A stretch of 64,000 nt of DNA, taken from Streptomyces mirabilis. GTDB lineage: Bacteria; Actinomycetota; Actinomycetes; Streptomycetales; Streptomycetaceae. The notes beneath the pieces are model-generated. The model saw only the letters and a list, made by a program, of their open reading frames with translations, was not told the DNA's origin and ran no database searches. The position numbers and the translations under genes are program-made. The stretch is from assembly GCF_039503195.1 (NCBI RefSeq), contig NZ_JBCJKP010000001.1, positions 2,480,001 to 2,544,000 of the forward strand. Direction: 5' to 3'. Below, one piece after another: positions 61,371-64,000 of this stretch (position 1 is the stretch's first letter; every line of letters starts with the position of its first letter).

Positions 61371-62192
61371 CTACGCGCCCGAGCGCGCCCGGCGGTAGAG
61401 CACGGCGCCCGCCAGCAGCGCGCCCGCGCCCGCCGGGATCACCGCGCCGATCGGCAGGTCACTGCCGGTGTGGGCGAGCTGCCCCGCGGCGCTCTGCGGC
61501 TGGGAGACGTTCTGCGTCCCCGGGTGGTGGGGGTGCGAGCTGGGCGGCGTGCCCGGGGTTCCGGGGTGTCCGGGCGTACCCGGGTGTCCGGGGTTGCCGG
61601 GGTGTCCGGGCTGCCCAGGGTGCCCCGGGTTCCCGGGCTGTCCCGGGTAACCGGGGTGACCAGGGTGTCCCGGGTGACCGGGGTGTCCCGGGTGACCGGG
61701 GTGACCGGGGTGACCGGGGTGACCGCCGCCGGGCGGATAGTGAGTGTGGTCGCCGTGTCCGTTCGCGCAGTCGTTGCCCATCGCCGGGTTGCCGACTCCG
61801 ACGACGTTCACGCTGTTGCCGCAGACGTTGACCGGCACGTCGATCGGCACCTGGACGTGGTTGCCGGAGCCGACGCCCGGCGAGCCCGTCGCGTGCCCAC
61901 CGGCGTGGGAGCCGCCGCCCCCGTGCCCCCCGGCGGACGACCCACCGCCGCCGTTGTTGACGCACGTGTTGCCCATCGCCGGGTTGAGCAACCCGACGAC
62001 GTTCACGGTGTTGCCGCAGACGTTGAGCGGTACGTGCACCGGTGCCTGCACCGTGTTGCCCGACAGCACGCCGGGCGAGTTGGAACTGACGCCGCTCGCA
62101 CCCGAGTCGGCGTGTGCGTAGCCTCCGGTCGCGGCGAGTACGCCGGTCGCGGCCGCCACGGTCATCAGGCCCTTGCGGGTGACCTGTCGCAT
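61371..62192 (-). CDS. chpC: Long chaplin ChpC with collagen-like linker and sortase signal
   Basis: A 273-residue cell-wall-anchored chaplin. After a signal peptide (about 1-29) come two chaplin domains, each with a Cys pair (C59/C77 and C124/C142): GNTVQAPVHVPLNVCGNTVN and NHVQVPIDVPVNVCGNSVNV. A Gly-His-Pro repeat region spans about 155-217. A sortase motif LAHTG (239-243), a hydrophobic helix and RRAR tail end the protein. Chaplins assemble into amyloid-like films that coat aerial hyphae. The ATG at 62192 has AGGGA upstream. The neighbouring short chaplin gene matches the chpC-chpH order of S. coelicolor. Confidence 0.92.
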   Translation of the reverse strand: MRQVTRKGLMTVAAATGVLAATGGYAHADSGASGVSSNSPGVLSGNTVQAPVHVPLNVCGNTVNVVGLLNPAMGNTCVNNGGGGSSAGGHGGGGSHAGGHATGSPGVGSGNHVQVPIDVPVNVCGNSVNVVGVGNPAMGNDCANGHGDHTHYPPGGGHPGHPGHPGHPGHPGHPGHPGHPGYPGQPGNPGHPGQPGHPGNPGHPGTPGHPGTPGTPPSSHPHHPGTQNVSQPQSAAGQLAHTGSDLPIGAVIPAGAGALLAGAVLYRRARSGA

Positions 62193-62275
62193 AGCTGAAT
62201 TCCCTGCCTTAGTCCTTGGCTTGGACCCTCCGGAAAGCGCACGCATCCGTCCCGTGCGTGCGCCGAAAGCCGGTC

Positions 62276-62308
62276 GGCCCCGGAGCGCATGGCGCACGCT
62301 CCGGGGCC
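62276..62308 (-). terminator. Terminator of chpH
   Basis: A 12-bp perfect stem, GGCCCCGGAGCG / CGCTCCGGGGCC, with a 9-nt loop, 35 nt past the chpH stop. It separates the two chaplin transcripts. Confidence 0.8.
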
Positions 62309-62343
62309 GACGGGCTCAGACCCTCATGGGGTGAGGCACAACG

Positions 62344-62577
62344 TCACTTGTTGATGCAGGTGTTGCCGAAGGCGGGGTTCAGCAGCCCGATCACGGAGAC
62401 CGTGTTGCCGCAGACGTTCACCGGGACGTGAACAGGCACCTGGATGACGTTGCCGGAGATGACGCCCGGGGAGTGCACAGCGGCACCCTGGGCACCCGAG
62501 TCGGCGACAGCCAGGCCCGCACCCGCGAGAACCAGACCACCAGTGGCAGCCGCAGCAGCGACGACCTTCTTGATCAT
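62344..62577 (-). CDS. chpH: Short chaplin ChpH
   Basis: A 77-residue secreted chaplin: a signal peptide (MIKKVVAAAAATGGLVLAGA, cleaved near residue 25) and one 52-residue chaplin domain with its two Cys in VNVCGNTVSVIGLLNPAFGN and TCINK. Short chaplins are surface-active and form amyloid fibrils; ChpH is among the main ones in S. coelicolor. The start has GGAGG upstream. It is transcribed toward chpC but ended by a hairpin. Confidence 0.95.
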   Translation of the reverse strand: MIKKVVAAAAATGGLVLAGAGLAVADSGAQGAAVHSPGVISGNVIQVPVHVPVNVCGNTVSVIGLLNPAFGNTCINK

Positions 62578-62724
62578 TATTCCTCCTTGTAGGCAAATGC
62601 GATCCCCAAGTAGCGGATCACATCACCTGTAACGAGGAAGAAGTACTTGAGCTACGAGCTTATGGTCCCATTCACCCGTCCCGGGCGATCTCCGCACGTA
62701 CGGGCGATTGCGGGCGTCAACGCG

Positions 62725-64000
62725 TCATGACGCCTCGATGAAGCGGTCGAGTACGCGGACGCCGAACTTCAGCGCATCCACCGGCACCCGCTCGTCGACC
62801 CCGTGGAACATGCCCGCGAAGTCCAGCTCCGGCGGCAGCTTGAGCGGGGCGAAGCCGAAGCAGCGGATGCCGAGGTCGGCGAAGGACTTGGCGTCGGTGC
62901 CGGCCGAGAGCATGTAGGGCACGGCCCGCGCGATCGGGTCCTCGGCGGACAGCGCGGTCTGCATGGCGTCGACCAGCGCCCCGTCGAAGGTGGTCTCCAG
63001 CGCCTTGTCCGCGTGCACGTCCTCACGCTTGACCCTCGGTCCGAGAATCCGGTCCAGGTCGGCGAGGAACTCCTCCTCGTACCCCGGCAGGTAACGCCCG
63101 TCGACGTGCGCGGTCGCCTGCCCCGGAATCACGTTGACCTTGTATCCGGCACCGAGCTGGGTCGGGTTGGCGGTGTTCTGCAGGGAGGCGCCGATGAGCT
63201 TGGCGATGCCGCCGAGCTTGGCGAGCGTCTCGTCCATGTTCTCCGGGTCGAGCTCGGTGCCGAGCGCGTCGCCGAGCTCGTCGAGGAAGTGCCGCAGCGT
63301 CTTCGTCACCCGGACCGGGAACCTGTGCCGCCCGAGCCGTCCGACGGCCTCGGACAGCTCGGTGATCGCGTTGTCCTTGTGGATCATCGAACCGTGCCCG
63401 GCGGTGCCGTCCACGGTGAGCTTCATCCAGTGCATGCCCTTCTGGGCGGTCTCGACGAGGTACAGCCGCAGCTTCTCGTTGACCGTGAAGGAGAACCCGC
63501 CGACCTCGCCGATCGCCTCGGTCACGCCCTCGAAGAGGTCGGGGTGCTTGTCGACGAGGTGCCGCGCGCCCCACGTACCGCCGGCCTCCTCGTCGGCGAG
63601 GAACGCGAGGACGATGTCACGCGGCGGCTTGCGCCCGCTGCGCAGCCGGTCCCGGACGACCGCCAGCGTCATGGCGTCCATGTCCTTCATGTCGACCGCG
63701 CCGCGGCCCCACACCATCCCGTCCGCGATCTCGCCGGAGAAGGGGTGATGGGTCCAGTCCGCCGCGTTGGCCGGTACGACGTCGGTGTGGCCGTGGATGA
63801 GCAGCGCGGGGCGCGAGCGGTCCTCGCCCTCGATACGGGCCACGGTCGACGCGCGTCCCTTGTGCGACTCGAAGATCTGCGGCTCGAGCCCGACCTCGGC
63901 GAGCTTCTCGGCCACGTACTCCGCGGCCTTGCGCTCACCCGGTCCGGAGTGGTCCCCGTAGTTGCTGGTGTCGATCTGGATCAGCTCGCGACAGAGGTCC
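62725..64000 (-). CDS. Peptidase M20-family hydrolase, 5' end beyond the window
   Basis: At least 424 residues of an M20/M25/M40 peptidase (dipeptidase/acetylornithine-deacetylase-like). The zinc-site motifs are LLIHGHTDVVPANAADWTHH (His-Asp), DMKDMDAMTLAVVRDRL (Asp), ADEEAGGTWGARHLVDKHPD (Glu-Glu) and HGVDERVPVDALKFGVRVLD (last His). The dimerisation domain is in the middle. The frame stays open to the right edge (ends about DLCRELIQIDTSNYGDHSGP in reverse order), so the first codons lie outside. The shorter start at 63915 is an internal GTG. Confidence 0.92.
   Translation of the reverse strand, partial: DLCRELIQIDTSNYGDHSGPGERKAAEYVAEKLAEVGLEPQIFESHKGRASTVARIEGEDRSRPALLIHGHTDVVPANAADWTHHPFSGEIADGMVWGRGAVDMKDMDAMTLAVVRDRLRSGRKPPRDIVLAFLADEEAGGTWGARHLVDKHPDLFEGVTEAIGEVGGFSFTVNEKLRLYLVETAQKGMHWMKLTVDGTAGHGSMIHKDNAITELSEAVGRLGRHRFPVRVTKTLRHFLDELGDALGTELDPENMDETLAKLGGIAKLIGASLQNTANPTQLGAGYKVNVIPGQATAHVDGRYLPGYEEEFLADLDRILGPRVKREDVHADKALETTFDGALVDAMQTALSAEDPIARAVPYMLSAGTDAKSFADLGIRCFGFAPLKLPPELDFAGMFHGVDERVPVDALKFGVRVLDRFIEAS

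Overview
The window is a high-GC actinobacterial chromosome segment, almost certainly Streptomyces. The signs are strong G/C bias at third positions, a Pup-proteasome locus, the mycothiol ligase MshC, the GylR-regulated glycerol operon, chaplins, and frequent GTG/TTG or leaderless starts. From memory (not checked), most of the gene order follows the S. coelicolor block from tatC (about SCO1632) to chpC-chpH (SCO1674-1675). No tRNA, rRNA, CRISPR array, intact IS element or prophage was seen.

Layout. 0-4.3 kb, all leftward: tatC, tatA, two small genes, and pafC-pafB, the WYL-domain DNA-damage activators. 4.4-16.1 kb: two FKBP-type isomerases and the complete Pup-proteasome system (pafA, prcA, prcB, an endonuclease VII-like gene, pup, dop, arc), interrupted by a divergent MFS/LacI pair. 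16.4-26.6 kb: ferredoxin, a secreted protein, trmI, a site-2 protease, a RecB-family nuclease, an orphan NarL-type response regulator, two tandem oligopeptide-binding lipoproteins and a HAD phosphatase. 26.7-35.8 kb: metH, then gylR-glpF-glpK-glpD. 35.9-45.1 kb: an accessory methionine-salvage block (mtnK plus a sugar-type ABC transporter leftward; mtnD-mtnC-mtnB rightward; mtnA; a FadR-type regulator). 45.3-53.5 kb: parJ/PAC2, an internally deleted SMP-30-like gene, a subtilisin-like protease with a glutamine-rich partner, mshC, and the SCO1664/DUF3090/histidine-phosphatase cluster. 53.6-64 kb: CorA, a ferritin-like protein, an LLM oxidoreductase, an aldo/keto reductase, a degenerate RecD-like protein, two small conserved genes, chpC, chpH and a peptidase M20 cut by the right edge.

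How the genes connect. PafB-PafC are encoded here, and two RecA-NDp-type promoter motifs precede the RecB-family nuclease and the RecD-like protein, so the window seems to hold both the DNA-damage activator and likely targets. The methionine-salvage block looks built to import and kinase methylthioribose and return it toward methionine. Its transporter arm begins with a probably leaderless 23-codon Cys-containing leader ORF, and a second Cys-containing leader ORF may precede mtnDCB, suggesting cysteine-responsive attenuation. GylR has two matching 17-bp pseudo-palindromes, one before its own gene and one before glpF. The least explained unit is the protease/Q-rich pair at 46958-49363, whose products share a C-terminal domain of about 65 residues.
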